Shown piece by piece: positions 10,316-20,612 of a stretch of 64,000 nt of DNA; position 1 is the stretch's first letter; each line of letters opens with the position of its first letter. The position numbers and the translations under genes were made by a program. A model generated the notes under the pieces. That model was not told where the DNA came from and did no database searches. It saw nothing but the letters and a program-made list of their open reading frames with translations. Source of the DNA: Tyto alba (lineage: Eukaryota > Chordata > Aves > Strigiformes > Tytonidae); the NCBI RefSeq assembly GCF_018691265.1, contig NW_024881277.1, positions 9,303,307 to 9,367,306 of the forward strand, given 5' to 3'.

Positions 10316-10775
10316 TGTTGTGGTTTGAGCCTTCTCAGCAGCTAAACACCACGCAGCCGCTCACCCACCCTCCCCCCACTTGGGAATGGGGAGGGAATTG
10401 GAGGGGCAAAGGGAGAGTCACGGGTTGAGATAAAAACAGTTTAATAACAGTAACAGAATAACACGCTGACAGCAATATCAGCAGGTGATGTACCATACAG
10501 CTGCTCCCAGCCAGCAATCCCAAACACAAAGCCACCACAGCCACACTCCCAGAAGTGGCAACCCCCCATAGCCGCTCCTGCCTTTATATAGTGAGCACAA
10601 TGTCACATGACATGGACTATCAGCCAATCGGGGCCCAGCCCTCCAGCTGTGCTCCCCCCACCCCCGCACACAGGTGAGGGCACTGGGACCTGGGGAGCCC
10701 CTGGGGTCTCTGTGCTGCAGCACTCCTCCAGCTACTGAAACCAACAGGAACTCTAGTCCAGCCCCAACCAGGACA
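10316..10775 (-). mobile_element. 5' LTR of the ERV-L-like provirus (minus sense)
   Basis: 460 bases, TG...CA on the minus strand (TGTCCTGGTTGGGG to CAAACCACAACA). A TATATAA-type box lies in the complement near 10583-10590, and T/A-rich U5 sequence follows. It is close to the LTR at 32590-33078 and clearly less similar to the 3' LTR of its own provirus. Confidence 0.8.
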
Positions 10776-10845
10776 ATCAGATAGATCTCACGTTAATAAC
10801 AAATAAAAATATTAATCCCTATTTCTATATGGGGAGGGTGTTCAG

Positions 10846-11395
10846 GAACCAGAACATGACTGTTTGGATTTTATTAATTATCAAACAAAAATAAGAGAAC
10901 AAGTGTTAGATGAACCTTTGCCCTATGGGGAAAAACTATTTATTGATGGGTCCTCTCAATGCCTAGAAGGGAAAAGAATATCAGGTTATGCAGTTATCTA
11001 TGGGCAGAAAATGGTAGTGTTAGAAAAAGGGAAAATAGCTGCTGGGTGGTCAGCGCAGGTCTGTGAACTCTATGCCCTGAAACAGGCGTGGACATATTTG
11101 AAACATAAGGAAGGGACAGTGTACACAGACTCAAAGTATGCATTTGGAGTAGTCCACAAATTTGGGGAAGTGTGGGCTTGTGAATGTAAAAGGGAAGGAG
11201 CTAGTACACGAGCAGGTGGTTAGAGAAGTTTTAAAAGTCCTGAATCTCCCCTCAGAAATTGCAATTGTGCATGTGAGAGGGCATCAGAGGGGAGCATCGA
11301 TGGAAATAAGGGGGAATAACTTAGCAGATCAAGCAGACAGAGAAACAGCTACAGAGTCATCAGCAGTAGTAACGCCAGGGGATTATGAGAATTAA
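10846..11395 (+). pseudogene. RNase H domain of gammaretrovirus-like pol, frameshifted
   Basis: First frame: LFIDGSS (first catalytic Asp), CELYALKQAW (Glu) and YTDSKYAFGVVHKFG (Asp). It then continues in another frame with VHVRGHQRG and NNLADQADRET, which supply the late His and Asp. The frame change is near 11180 and a TAA stops the second frame at 11393-11395. All catalytic residues can be found, but not in one frame. Confidence 0.75.
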
Positions 11396-12415
11396 GTCGG
11401 GAATTTCACAGAACAAGAGGAGAAGGATATACTTAAAATAGGGGCTGAAAAATATCCAGAAGGAAAATGGACTTTACCAGTCCATGGAAAGCAGATTTTA
11501 AACAAAACATTATCACGAGAACTTCTGTCATTAATGCATCAGTAAACACACTGGGGAATGCAAGCGCTTTGTGATTTTTTCTTACAGAATATGGGTATAT
11601 AGGAATAAACACGGCAGCTAAACAACTAGCTGCTGATTTGTCAAAAAGTGAACAAAAAGGTAATGAGAGGAAAGGTGGCTGGGAGATGGGAGCTAGCCAT
11701 ACGGCCTTTTCAGAGCCTCCAGGTAGACTTCACAGAGCTACCTCAAATACAAAGGTGGAAGTACCTGTTGGTATTAGTGGCTCACTTACCTCATTGGGTG
11801 GAAGCAATCCCCACACCAAGAGCAATGGCAAGCGTGGGATCCAAGGTGTTATTGGAAAACATTATCCCCAGCTCTGGATTAATAGAAAGAATAGACTCAG
11901 ACAGAGGAACACATTTCACTTCAAAAATCTTACAACAACTATCTGAAGCTTTAGGGATCGAATGGGCGTGGCACACCCTGTGGCACCCTCAAAGTTCTGG
12001 AAGAGGAGAAAGAATGAATCAAATTTCAAAACAAACCTCGACTAAGTTAATGATCGAGACTCGGACGCCTTGGATTAAATGCCTGCCGTTGGCCTTATTA
12101 AGGATCCGTACTCAGCCACGAGCGGACCTGGGAATTTCTCCCTATGAAATGATGTTTGGATTACCATGTATGAGTAATAACAGGGATATTGTCAGCACAG
12201 AAGTAGAAAATCAGTATGTAAGTGTGAAACGATCAATCCTTAACTCCCGAGTGGGAAGGTCCATTTCAGGTGCTGCTGACCACCGAGACAGCGATCCGAA
12301 CAAAAGAAAAGGGGTGGGACTCCTGCCTCCCGAGGAAAAGGACCGGTGGAAAAGCCTCGGGAGTGGACTGTGGTACCATCAAGTGATAACTACGAGTCTA
12401 CCTCAAAAGGACTAA
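11396..12415 (+). pseudogene. Integrase of gammaretrovirus-like pol, frameshifted
   Basis: A zinc-binding N-terminus is recognisable after the stop (LLSLMHQ, stop, THWGMQAL). The catalytic core lies in the frame from 11648: VDFTEL (Asp), IDSDRGTHFTS (Asp) and SSGRGERMN (Glu), with exactly 35 residues between the second Asp and the Glu. After this come PYEMMFGLP and a basic C-terminus. In-frame stops upstream and a frame change near 11640 break it. Confidence 0.75.
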
Positions 12416-12831
12416 ATAAATTTGTCGGGAGGGGACTGGGTTCGGGCGTGACACTGAAAATTTACTTACTCGCTGTATGGGGAACCACAAAAAGATATCA
12501 GGGAAAAAGCTGTTTGGTAATAGACTATGAGCGTTTTGGGTTAGATCGGGCATTGCTAGAAAATCAACCTATTAGGGTAATACCACGTCTCGAGTGCATA
12601 CACGAATTTCGTGAAGCGTGGGTTTTGTGTGAGTGTGAAACGTGTAACCGCAGGTGGTATTGTATATGGAGAAAATTGTGTTATAACTGTAACAGGGACT
12701 GTGAGTATAGGGAAGGGGCACGAACTGTAACCTTGATTTGTGGGAAAAGGAGGTTAGTCCCCGAAATTTGGGATGTCCCTGAGAGTCGGTGGAAGGACAC
12801 TGACAGAAAGAGCCAAAAAACGTTTGCTTAG
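12346..12831 (+). pseudogene. Short Cys-rich envelope-like frame overlapping pol
   Basis: The frame overlaps the end of integrase by about 70 bases, as gammaretroviral env does with pol. It has a Cys-rich segment (VLCECETCNRRWYC, then CYNCNRDCEY) and ends at TAG 12829-12831. I do not see a fusion peptide, an immunosuppressive segment or a CX6CC motif. It is in the env position but only resembles an envelope in being Cys-rich, so its nature is uncertain. Confidence 0.45.
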
Positions 12832-12929
12832 AAACAAAGGAAGTGGCTACAAAGGAGCTGCACTTGAATTGACTGTTAAAACACGGATTTGTTACATTTG
12901 AAAACAGTAGAGGGCAAGACCAGGTTAAC

Positions 12930-13348
12930 CTCTGTGCTCGTCACCAAGAAGACCTTTATCTCAGCTGTGGGCTGCATGCCCATGGGCATGAGAGGTGGGA
13001 GTATATGTTATACTGGACCTCCGCTCATCATCCTGATCTAGTTCGCTCTAATAGCGGCAAATCCGTGCAACAAGTGATTTATTGTTATGTCCAACATCAG
13101 AGTGTGGGAAAAGGTTGTATTTTACGTCCTTTGTGCTGTCACAGGCTGCTTGTTTTTACCATGTTTAATACCCTGCTTTATATGGCTAGTATCTCATGTT
13201 ATTGAGGGGATGCAAATAGCAGCTATGCCGGTAAACCCTGAAATGGCTGCATCAGCTGGTGCCCACAAAGATAGGATATTCAGAAAAGAATGAGACAAGT
13301 GTTAGTAAGCTCAGGCAAAATATGGTATTAAAAAGAAAAGGGGTGGTT
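12930..13348 (+). pseudogene. Envelope 3' remnant and polypurine tract
   Basis: It matches the minus-strand remnant at 4877-5320. One frame (13087-13293) holds a hydrophobic segment, CLFLPCLIPCFIWLVSHV, and the tail NPEMAASAGAHK. Upstream codons of that frame contain stops. AAAAAGAAAAGGGGTGGT just before 13349 is the polypurine tract of this element. Confidence 0.6.
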
Positions 13349-13929
13349 TGGGAGAAGTAACAGAAGAATTTTGCTTTCGCTAAAAGTGATTAAACAATTC
13401 CTTTTATTGAGTTACTCTTATTAAAGCAGTATTGTTAAAATTATAACAGTTAAGCAAGCCTTTTGTGATCACAAGTTAGGCATATGGTTGGGCATTGTGG
13501 GGAGTTGGGCAAGCAAGAGGATGGGGGGGTGGGGTCTGTGGTTAGGTGTCATGTAAAGGGGAATCTGGATGGGGGGCTGGGGGGAGAATGGCAGCCAGCA
13601 GAAAAGGGTTAAGCAAAGAACTCCTGATGGAGAGGGACCCGGACTTCACCCCCCACACACACACACTAACCACCCGAGAGGGCAGTGGAAAAGTACTGAG
13701 AGAGACAGCCTCGGAGAAACCAAGAAAAAGGAGCTGGGCAGGTGTCAAGAGGAGAAAACCCGCCGTTTTCGCTCAACCAGTGAAATCTCCTGGAGGCTCT
13801 ACAGAAAGAAGCCCCAGCTGGGGCAGACTGCGCCACTGCGCCCAGCGCTGTGTTCTTTGCTCCACTGACTTTGTCCCCAGTAAAACTTTTTTTTTTTTTT
13901 TTTTTATATACATGAGCTTGTTTCTGACA
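13349..13929 (+). mobile_element. 3' LTR of gammaretrovirus-like ERV
   Basis: 581 bases starting TGGGAGAAG after the polypurine tract and ending TTTCTGACA. Homologous along its length to the minus-sense LTRs at 4289-4868 and 27297-27864. A run of 19 T (13887-13905) follows the place where the other copies have their polyadenylation signal region. Confidence 0.8.
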
Positions 13930-14299
13930 TGGCTGAAGCAAAATGCTTTATATTACATTCTTCACAGTAGTTCCCGTGCAATTCTGCCACTGCTGCCACA
14001 ACGCGTGTGGTGGCACGCCCCAGCCAGGGGAAGGCTCTTCCCCCGGACAAGGCTCTCTCTGACCTGCCGGCGGGATTTTTAGCATTAGAAGGAGGCGAGT
14101 TCCGCGAAGGAGCCGCGGAGCTTGAGTTTGCTGGCCAAGTTGGCAACGTAGCCCCTTCGAGGTGGGCAGGGTGCCTGTGCTCCAAGCAGGCCATCTCCTC
14201 GCTCTGCCGGTGAGGGATGCCTTTGCCTTTCCCAGACACAGAGAACGTCTTTCTCGCCCCCGGCGGAATCTTTCTCCGGGGGTCTCCAAGCTGACCCTT

Positions 14300-14567
14300 C
14301 CCCCCCGGGGCAGGGCCATGAGGTGAGCGTCCCCCGCCTGCCAGGGCCCCGCTGCGGGGGCAGCAATGGGCTGGCACAGGCGCCCCCCGCCCTCCCGAGG
14401 GGCCGGGTGGGGCAGGGGCGGTGCCCCAGGAGCCCGGTGACGCGCGGAGGCCGGGCTCTGACGTCACAGAGCCCTGCCGGGCCCCGCCCGGCGCTGGAGG
14501 GCTGTGCCGCGGGCACCGCTTCAGCAGTGCCGGCAGCGGCAGCGGCGCGGGGCAGGCGCAGGGGGCC
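14300..14567 (+). promoter_or_regulatory. CpG-rich promoter with a perfect cAMP response element
   Basis: GC-rich sequence directly upstream of the ATG at 14568. A full palindromic CRE, TGACGTCA, lies at 14459-14466, about 100 bases before the start codon, with GC-box-like runs around it (GGGGCAGGGGCGG, CCCCGCCCGGCG). No TATA box is evident. A full CRE near the start site is typical of cAMP-responsive genes and of many post-meiotic testis genes driven by CREM; which applies here is unknown. Confidence 0.55.
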
Positions 14568-17500
14568 ATGGCCCCCACCCGCCTCCTCCTCCTCGTCCTG
14601 GTGGCCCTGCAAGCCCGGCGTGTCAGCGGTGCGCGGTGGCGAGCGCGGGGATTAGGCGTGCGGGCAGGTGAGGGCCAGCACCCAGCCCTGGCAGCGCGGC
14701 CCGGCACCCACTGCCCCTCGGGGTGACAGCGGGGCCGGGCCGGGCCGGGGGAGCCGTGCCCAGCTCCACGGGCAGTGGGAGGCAGATGTCCTGTGGGGAG
14801 GCGCAGGGGGCTGCGGCCGCTGTGGGGGCGTTTTCCAGGGGAACGAACGGTGGGGCCGGGGGCGGCGGGGAGCAACCGTCCCTCGAGCCAGCCCTGTGCC
14901 GCCCTGCCCCGGGGCAGCCTTCCCCCGGGCTGTGTGCCAGGGCCGGAGCAGCACTGCAGGAGCCAGGCAAGAGCCCGCGGGAGCACTTCTTCCCCGGGCT
15001 GCTCGCTGCCAGATGGGCCCAGGTTGGTGGCTCTGCCGCTCCCCGGCGGCATCCCGGCTTTCAGCCTCAGGGCCGGCCGGCCTTGAGCGAGATCTGGCCG
15101 CTCAGGAAAGAAAAGAGGAGCGTTCCTGCCCCAGCCCTGCAGTGCTCCCTCTCCTTGGGCGAACCCGGGTCCCCGTGGGACACACGTCCCCAGCCCACAG
15201 CCCGGGGAGCAGATGGCGACCGGACAGGGCAGCGCTGCTGCAGCAGCCTCTGCCTGGCCAGGGCTCTCTTCTCCACGAGACGTGTGAATGAGTGATCGCT
15301 GTTTTCCTCCGCTGCTTTCACGTGGGCTGCTTTTGTGCACAGAAGAGACCTCCCCGTGAGAAAAATCCCCGAGGGGCCCTACGTAGCTTTGTCCATCCGC
15401 TGGGCCTTGAGGGGTGTTGTTGCACGTGGCCTGGAAAGAACAGTCTGTTGAAAGCCTCCAGGTGCAGCAAACAGGTCACCCAGGCCCCTCTGCAGCTTCG
15501 GCAATAAACCTCCGCCCACGTCTGGCTCCCCTGTCGTTACCTGAGCCCCTTCCAGTCAGTGCAGGTCACCCAGAAAGAAGCAGATCCCCACATCTAATGG
15601 GAACATGCTTGATTACAGCTGTGCCCGTAGCCAGTGGCCACCCAGATTCTCCGCCGGATCTTCTCTGGGAGCCTCAGGGCGATCCCACAGGTATGTCACT
15701 GGAATGAGGGAGCAGCTAGGTTTTCATTTTCTGTGCCCAGGACAACACTGAACTGAACAGTTTCTTGGCCGACGCTCCGCCGTGCGGAAGAGCAGGGGGT
15801 GAATGTGTTGGGCTCGCTGATGTGCCCCAGGGCACTCTGCCTTGGGAAGCTGTCTGGGCCAGCCTCTCCAACCCTGCGCTGCTTCCAGCGCCTGCTGCAA
15901 AGCCAGCGGGCTTGCTGGGCTGAGTTTCTTGGAGCTGGTGTGAGCGGCAGGGAGTCCTTTCTCCGGAGCGATACCTCCGTGCACGCTTTCCTTCTGGATC
16001 AGCGTGGCCCAGGCACCCAGTACCTGTCTGCACAGTGCTCCTGAGGGGGGGGGGGGACGAGTGCCATGGAGCAATCCCCTGTTTGAACTGCCTTCACGCC
16101 CCTGTATTGTTTTGTATAGTGAAATACAGTTCATGGGAGCCTCTCGGTTCTCTTTGTTTACAGACGTGGCTGGAGGCGATGGCTACCCAGCTTCCCAGCC
16201 GGCTTCCAGGGCTGACGCTCAGGGAGATCGCGTGGGTACGTCCCGGCTTCTTGCTTCCCTTGGGAGCTGCCAGCTCAAAGGCCAAATGTGAGCGAGGCAT
16301 CTCTTGCGGGTGTGAGAATGCAGACGACCTGCACTGTGTGTGCCAGGTCGTTACGTGATGCCCTTCTATGTTCTGCTATTCAGCTGTGTCAGTGTATTGT
16401 ATCCCAGCGCGTGACGGAAACTTCTCGTGGGTGTTTGGTTGCAGATGTGGGTGCAGGGAGGGCTCTTCCCGCTTCTCGGCTGGATCTTGCGCTGGAGCTC
16501 ACCTGGCATCGCAGGGGTGAGTGGTCAGTCTCGACTGACCACAGACTAAGCACTCATTCCCAGTAGTCTATTTGCCAGAAATTTAACTTTGTGCTTTCCG
16601 TTCAGGTCCTCCGAGAGCCAAGTACAGAGCGGAAATGGAAAAATCTTCCCCGCGGTCATCAGAAGTCCTAGAGGGAGTCCTGAAGGAACTGGACAAAGCA
16701 GCACATGGTGGGTAGAGATGATTGCTCTTCACCAGAAGCCGTGGGAAGCGGAGGTGTTGGGGGCGTGGATGGACAAGCCGTAGCCTGCACAGCAGGAGGA
16801 GGGGGTCGCTCAGAGCCTCACTGCGGCCACACTCAGTTTCACGCCTTGCAGGCGCTGGCGAGCTGCAGAGATGCCGACTCTCTGCTGCCAGTCGCGGTTC
16901 AAACCGAGTGCCAGGACCAGCTGCTGCCCCGGTTAGAGCCTTACCGGGGTCAGAGCTGTTCTGGGCAGACCTTGGTACCCAGCTGGCAGGAACTGGTGCT
17001 CCTCACGCCTGGAATGTGTGACAGACTTGCCAAGGAGCTGGTTCCTGACAAGTCATGAGAGGGCCAGCACCCTGCCGGTCACCCACCCGAGGGGAGAGTG
17101 CCCTTGGGCTGCGGAGAGGATGCGCAGGCAGCTTGGGGTAGCTGAGAGCAGCGGACACTGCCAGGGCTGCAGGCGTGCCCTGGCCAGGGTCGGAGAAGCC
17201 CCACCTTCACAACCCGGTCTAGCCTCGTCGTTCTTGATGCCTGAGGACGGTCGGTGACACCTCAGTGCCAGGGAAAGGTACAAGCTGGACACCCAGCTTG
17301 AGGCCAGACGCCAAACTTGAAGGCAGCTCAAATGAAGGGCTGTGAATTCAGTCTCGGTTGGTTTAGCTGCGCCTGCGTCTAGTCGTGCTTTGGATCGGTC
17401 GGTTGTGGTTGTCCTCTTGTTTCGGGGCACTGCGGGCTCGTCAGTGCCACTTGTGAAAATGCCCAGAGTATGGTTGCAAGAGCTGGCGCTTCAGTCCACC

Positions 17501-20500
17501 ATGCGTGTCTGTTACCCTGACCGTGGGATGGAGTTGACACGATGGGAAGTGCTTCTCAGAAGGGCTCTTTCCCCAGCTGAACTGGCTACAGCATCTTCCT
17601 GTCCCCTCTGACAGATTCTGTCATTTACCATCATCTTGCCGTTTGCCAAAAATGCACTAAGTGGAATGCGAACAAGCTCACGTGCAACCTCCTAGTCTCC
17701 CAGCAGGTCAGGATTTTCTGTCTGCTGGTTAAAGTGGAAAGGGTCTAGTGCTTAAATTGTCCTCCATGAATGACATGTCATTGGGACTAGGCACTAGGTA
17801 CACCCCCAAATGTCCCGGCTTTGTTTCTAAGCGTCATGAAGGGATGTTGAGAAGTATGGCCTCCTGGAGATACTGTGTTCCTGATGAGGAACGGTTACTT
17901 CTAATTCAATTGTCCTTCTTTCTTTCTAAAGAGACGGACCAAGAGACTGTGGAGAACGAGGCGTTTCGGGGAGGACGCAGTCAGGCAGTGAGAGTGTCTG
18001 ATGCAAAAACGGGGGCAATTCAGTCAACAGGCCTCCCAGGTAATTGCCGTCCTTTGATCCTCCAGCACCACGCATCAAAATCACTCCGTGTCTTCAGGCT
18101 CTTCCCCCAGTGCCCTCTACCGCGCGTCCTGTCGGCAGCACAACCCAGAAGAGTTGGTGGTACAGAGCGAGTGCTTCAAAAGCAGCAGCCAGGACCGGCT
18201 CTCTGAGGATGCCGGTCACCTCTGGGCTGTGGAGGCGCTTGCCGTCAGCGCGCCGGGGAGATGCTCCCTCGTAACCCTCCGTGGATGCAGAGAGATGCTC
18301 ACCTCCCACCACACCCCGCTGACAGGACTTTCAGAACTTAGTCATTTGGGGAACAAGACCATCTGAGCCACGCTCAGCAGATGATGGGAAATGCGACTCT
18401 TAATGGAACGTACCCCCCTGCAATAGCTGCAGGCCAGAGCTTGCCCTGGGTCCCTAGAGGCCCCAGGCACGGCAGCGGGGGATCCCTCCTGTGACCTGAG
18501 GTCCAAAGGGATGCACTGACATGTCGGGCACAGGCTTTGGGGAAACCTCCACCATCCTCCTGCAACCTCTGCGCCTGAGCCATTTCCCTTTCTCTGAGGT
18601 TTTGCCTTTCTCTGAGGCTTTCCCTTTCTCTGGTTTCTATGCAGTTCTGTCCAAGCCCGGGAACGCCCACCGCGCCAGGATATATGGATTTTTTCGAAGC
18701 AGTCCAGGTACTGAGCCATCTGGCAGGGGGCCATAAGTGGGAGACGCGTCCCCAATTCTCTGAGGCTTTCCCTTTCTCTGGTTTCTATGCAGTTCTGTCC
18801 AAGCCCGGGAACGCCCACCGCGCCAGGATATATGAAGTTTTTCGAAGCAGTCCAGGTACTGAGCCGTCTGGCAGGGGGCCATAAGTGGGAGACGCGTCCC
18901 CAAAAGCGGCGGTGTGCAAGCAGGGCCCATGCTGGAGGGAAGGCGAAGAGAGAGGGCGAGGTTCAGGTGTCTCCCGAGAGGGCCTGACTCTGTCCCCTCA
19001 GGGTGTGGGTGCGGAGCTGGGGAATGAGAGCTGGGGGTGGCACTCCCTGAGGCAGGGATGGCTTTTGTCCATCTCACTCAAAGGGTCGATCGGTCCAACG
19101 GGAGCTGTGCTCCCCGACGTGCTCTCCATTTGGCCTCATGAGTTCAGTTCAGTGGGACAAGTTGTCCCAGAGGGCCAGGGAGAGCCTCCATGCAGCAGCA
19201 CTAGCAGCGAGCCTCGGAGAGTGGAGGTGGGCGAGCGCAGCAGAAATTGTGCGCAAATGCGGAAGGTGACCGAGAAGGGGGAGCAGACCGGGGACACTGC
19301 GAAAACTGGGTTACGGCCACCCCAGAGTGCAAGCAAAGCTGAGAGCAGAAAGAGAGGCTCCAGAGCGCGTTGATTTGCAACGGCCTTGGGAGTTTCCTTG
19401 GCTTCTACCGAAACCAAGGAAACGGTGCAGCCCCAGGACGTTCACCGGTTCAGGGAGGCCAAGCAAGTGCGAAGGAACATTTCCTGGCAACGTCAGACCT
19501 CCTGTGAGATCACCAGTAGCGTGCGGGACACGCTAACATAGAGCATTGTTCCTCCAGGTGTGGGTGGCAAGACAAATGCAAATGCTGCGGGTCATGGAAA
19601 CTTCATGGAGTACTGCGTGGAGGGTGCCGTGGCAGTCCTGGGCTCCATGCTGCTTGGGATGGTGTTTTGTTGTGTGTTCCACCTGTGGAGGAAGCGAAAA
19701 CAGTGAGTGTTGCCAAACTTGTGTGTCAGATGGCTGCTATTAGCCACGAAGCATCTAGAGGCCAGGTATTCTGGCGTGCCGAGATAGTTACCGGCCAAAC
19801 GCTCCGACAGACAAGGCTGTCCCCTTGTCTGGGCAGGGACGGGCACGGGAGCCGAGTGCTGGTCTCTGGCAGGCACGCCGAGAAAGGAGAACAGGAGGCT
19901 CTCCTGGCCCTGCAGTGCCGTGCCCAGCTCTGGGCCCCTCGCTCTGCCGGGGTCAAGTGCCCTTGGCGGCACGTGCAGAGCAGGCAGGTCAGGCTGCTCA
20001 GGGCCGAGAGGAGATGAGCCGTGGGGAGGCGAGCAGAGCCCCAGCCGAGGGGCGCAGGGCACCCCTGTTTTCTGCACAGAGCTCTCTGTGCCCACAGCTC
20101 CCACGTGCAGCCGGGTGCCCACGACCCGTGGGGTGCCCACGCTGCCCCGCACCCTGGCACCCACCCGGCACCGCAGCCGCCGCGGGGCCTCAGCAGTCTC
20201 CTCTCTCCACAGGCGCCCCTCCGCAGCTTCAGGAGCCTAGCCCAACCCCAGCAGCCATCCCTCGCGCCCGGACAGCCGTCCGGACGGCCCACCCCGGCAC
20301 CCCTGAGAGCTGGACCCGACACCAGCGGCCGTCACCTCTGCCTGGAGAACTGGCCGGCCTGGCACAGCGCTCCAGGGGACCGGCCCTCGCCAGCCCGGAC
20401 AGATGCCTGGCCCGCCCACCTCCACCCCGGCCTCCATGTCCGTCCGACAGCCGGCGAGCTGTTGTGGGACCAGCCCAGCACCCTCCAGCCCCCGGAAGAA

Positions 20501-20596
20501 TTGAAACCACCCCCCGTCCCCCGAGCCCATTGCCCCAGCCCTCCTGACAGACTCCTGACCCACAGCGCCAGGGATCGACCGTTTATTTCAGAATAG
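14568..20596 (+). CDS. Putative single-pass type I membrane protein, multi-exon, unrecognised
   Basis: Gene model from splice sites and phase. Exons: 14568-14628 (signal peptide MAPTRLLLLVLVALQARRVSG), 15619-15690, 16164-16235, 16445-16516, 16606-16707, 16852-16974 (weak donor), 17932-18039, 18098-18214 (weak donor), 18645-18707, 18793-18855, 19558-19702 (transmembrane helix VAVLGSMLLGMVFCCVFHLW then RKRK) and 20098-20596 (Pro-rich tail ending DRPFISE). Every ectodomain exon is a multiple of three and splices phase 1 to phase 1; the last intron is phase 2 and fits. Total about 498 residues, with AATAAA 11 bases after the stop. Three exons of 72 bases look like repeats of one 24-codon unit, and the two 63-base exons are near-identical. 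The ectodomain is short, hydrophilic and poor in cysteine, so it looks like a stalk and not a folded domain. I recognise no family. Exons with weak donors may be wrong; an extra exon near 19000-19200 is possible. Confidence 0.5.
18608..18903 (+). repeat. 148-base tandem duplication containing one exon
   Basis: Two units, 18608-18755 and 18756-18903, differ at very few positions. Each holds the polypyrimidine tract, acceptor, a 63-base exon (18645-18707 and 18793-18855) and donor GTACTG. The exon reads LSKPGNAHRARIY in both copies. The few differences include two neighbouring codons, giving GF in the first and EV in the second. Both units keep the reading phase, so the duplicate adds 21 residues if spliced. 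Confidence 0.85.
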
Positions 20597-20606
20597 TGGT
20601 AGTAGC

Positions 20607-20612
20607 AATAAA
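20607..20612 (+). terminator. Polyadenylation signal AATAAA of the membrane protein gene
   Basis: AATAAA in GTAGCAATAAATAGAGG, 11 bases after the TAG that ends the last proposed exon. This supports the choice of the last frame, because the 3' UTR would be very short but complete before the LTR at 20748. Confidence 0.55.

Larger units (their letters stand above)
5321..10775 (-). mobile_element. ERV-L-like endogenous retrovirus, nearly complete but broken
   Basis: Reading on the minus strand: 5' LTR (10316-10775), primer binding site, gag, protease, reverse transcriptase, integrase, a non-coding stretch, polypurine tract and 3' LTR (5321-5921). There is no envelope gene, as is usual for ERV-L elements. 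An internal deletion of about 1.4 kb removes the RT connection, RNase H and integrase N-terminus, as shown by comparison with 33521-35803. Several frameshifts are present, so it cannot encode a working polyprotein. The class III assignment rests on resemblance of pol and the absence of env. Confidence 0.75.
10776..13929 (+). mobile_element. Gammaretrovirus-like ERV, 5'-truncated
   Basis: Plus-strand remnant with RNase H, integrase, a short envelope-like frame, polypurine tract and 3' LTR. The 5' LTR, gag, protease and RT are missing; homology begins right beside the ERV-L-like LTR end at 10775. Integrase and RNase H motifs resemble gammaretroviral (class I) pol. A minus-strand remnant of the same family lies at 4289-5320, on the other side of the ERV-L-like provirus. 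Confidence 0.7.

Noticed and set aside
13904..15340. 478-codon minus-strand frame over the promoter of the membrane protein gene
   Set aside because: It is low in complexity, lies over the CpG-rich promoter and first exon of a plus-strand gene with matching splice phases, and has no recognisable domain.
18104..18274. Alternative exon in another frame after CTTCCCCCAG at 18110
   Set aside because: No phase-1 donor follows before the stop, while the acceptor at 18097 gives an exon that fits the phase of its neighbours.
19004..19240. Additional exon of the membrane protein gene after CCCCTCAG near 19000
   Set aside because: The phase needed to join the neighbouring exons meets a stop within nine codons; the open frame there has the wrong phase.
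20213..20240. Shorter last exon of the membrane protein gene, starting at 20213 with an early stop
   Set aside because: It is also in phase, but would leave a long open frame unused and put the stop far from the AATAAA at 20607. The exon from 20098 explains both. Kept only as a possible splice variant.
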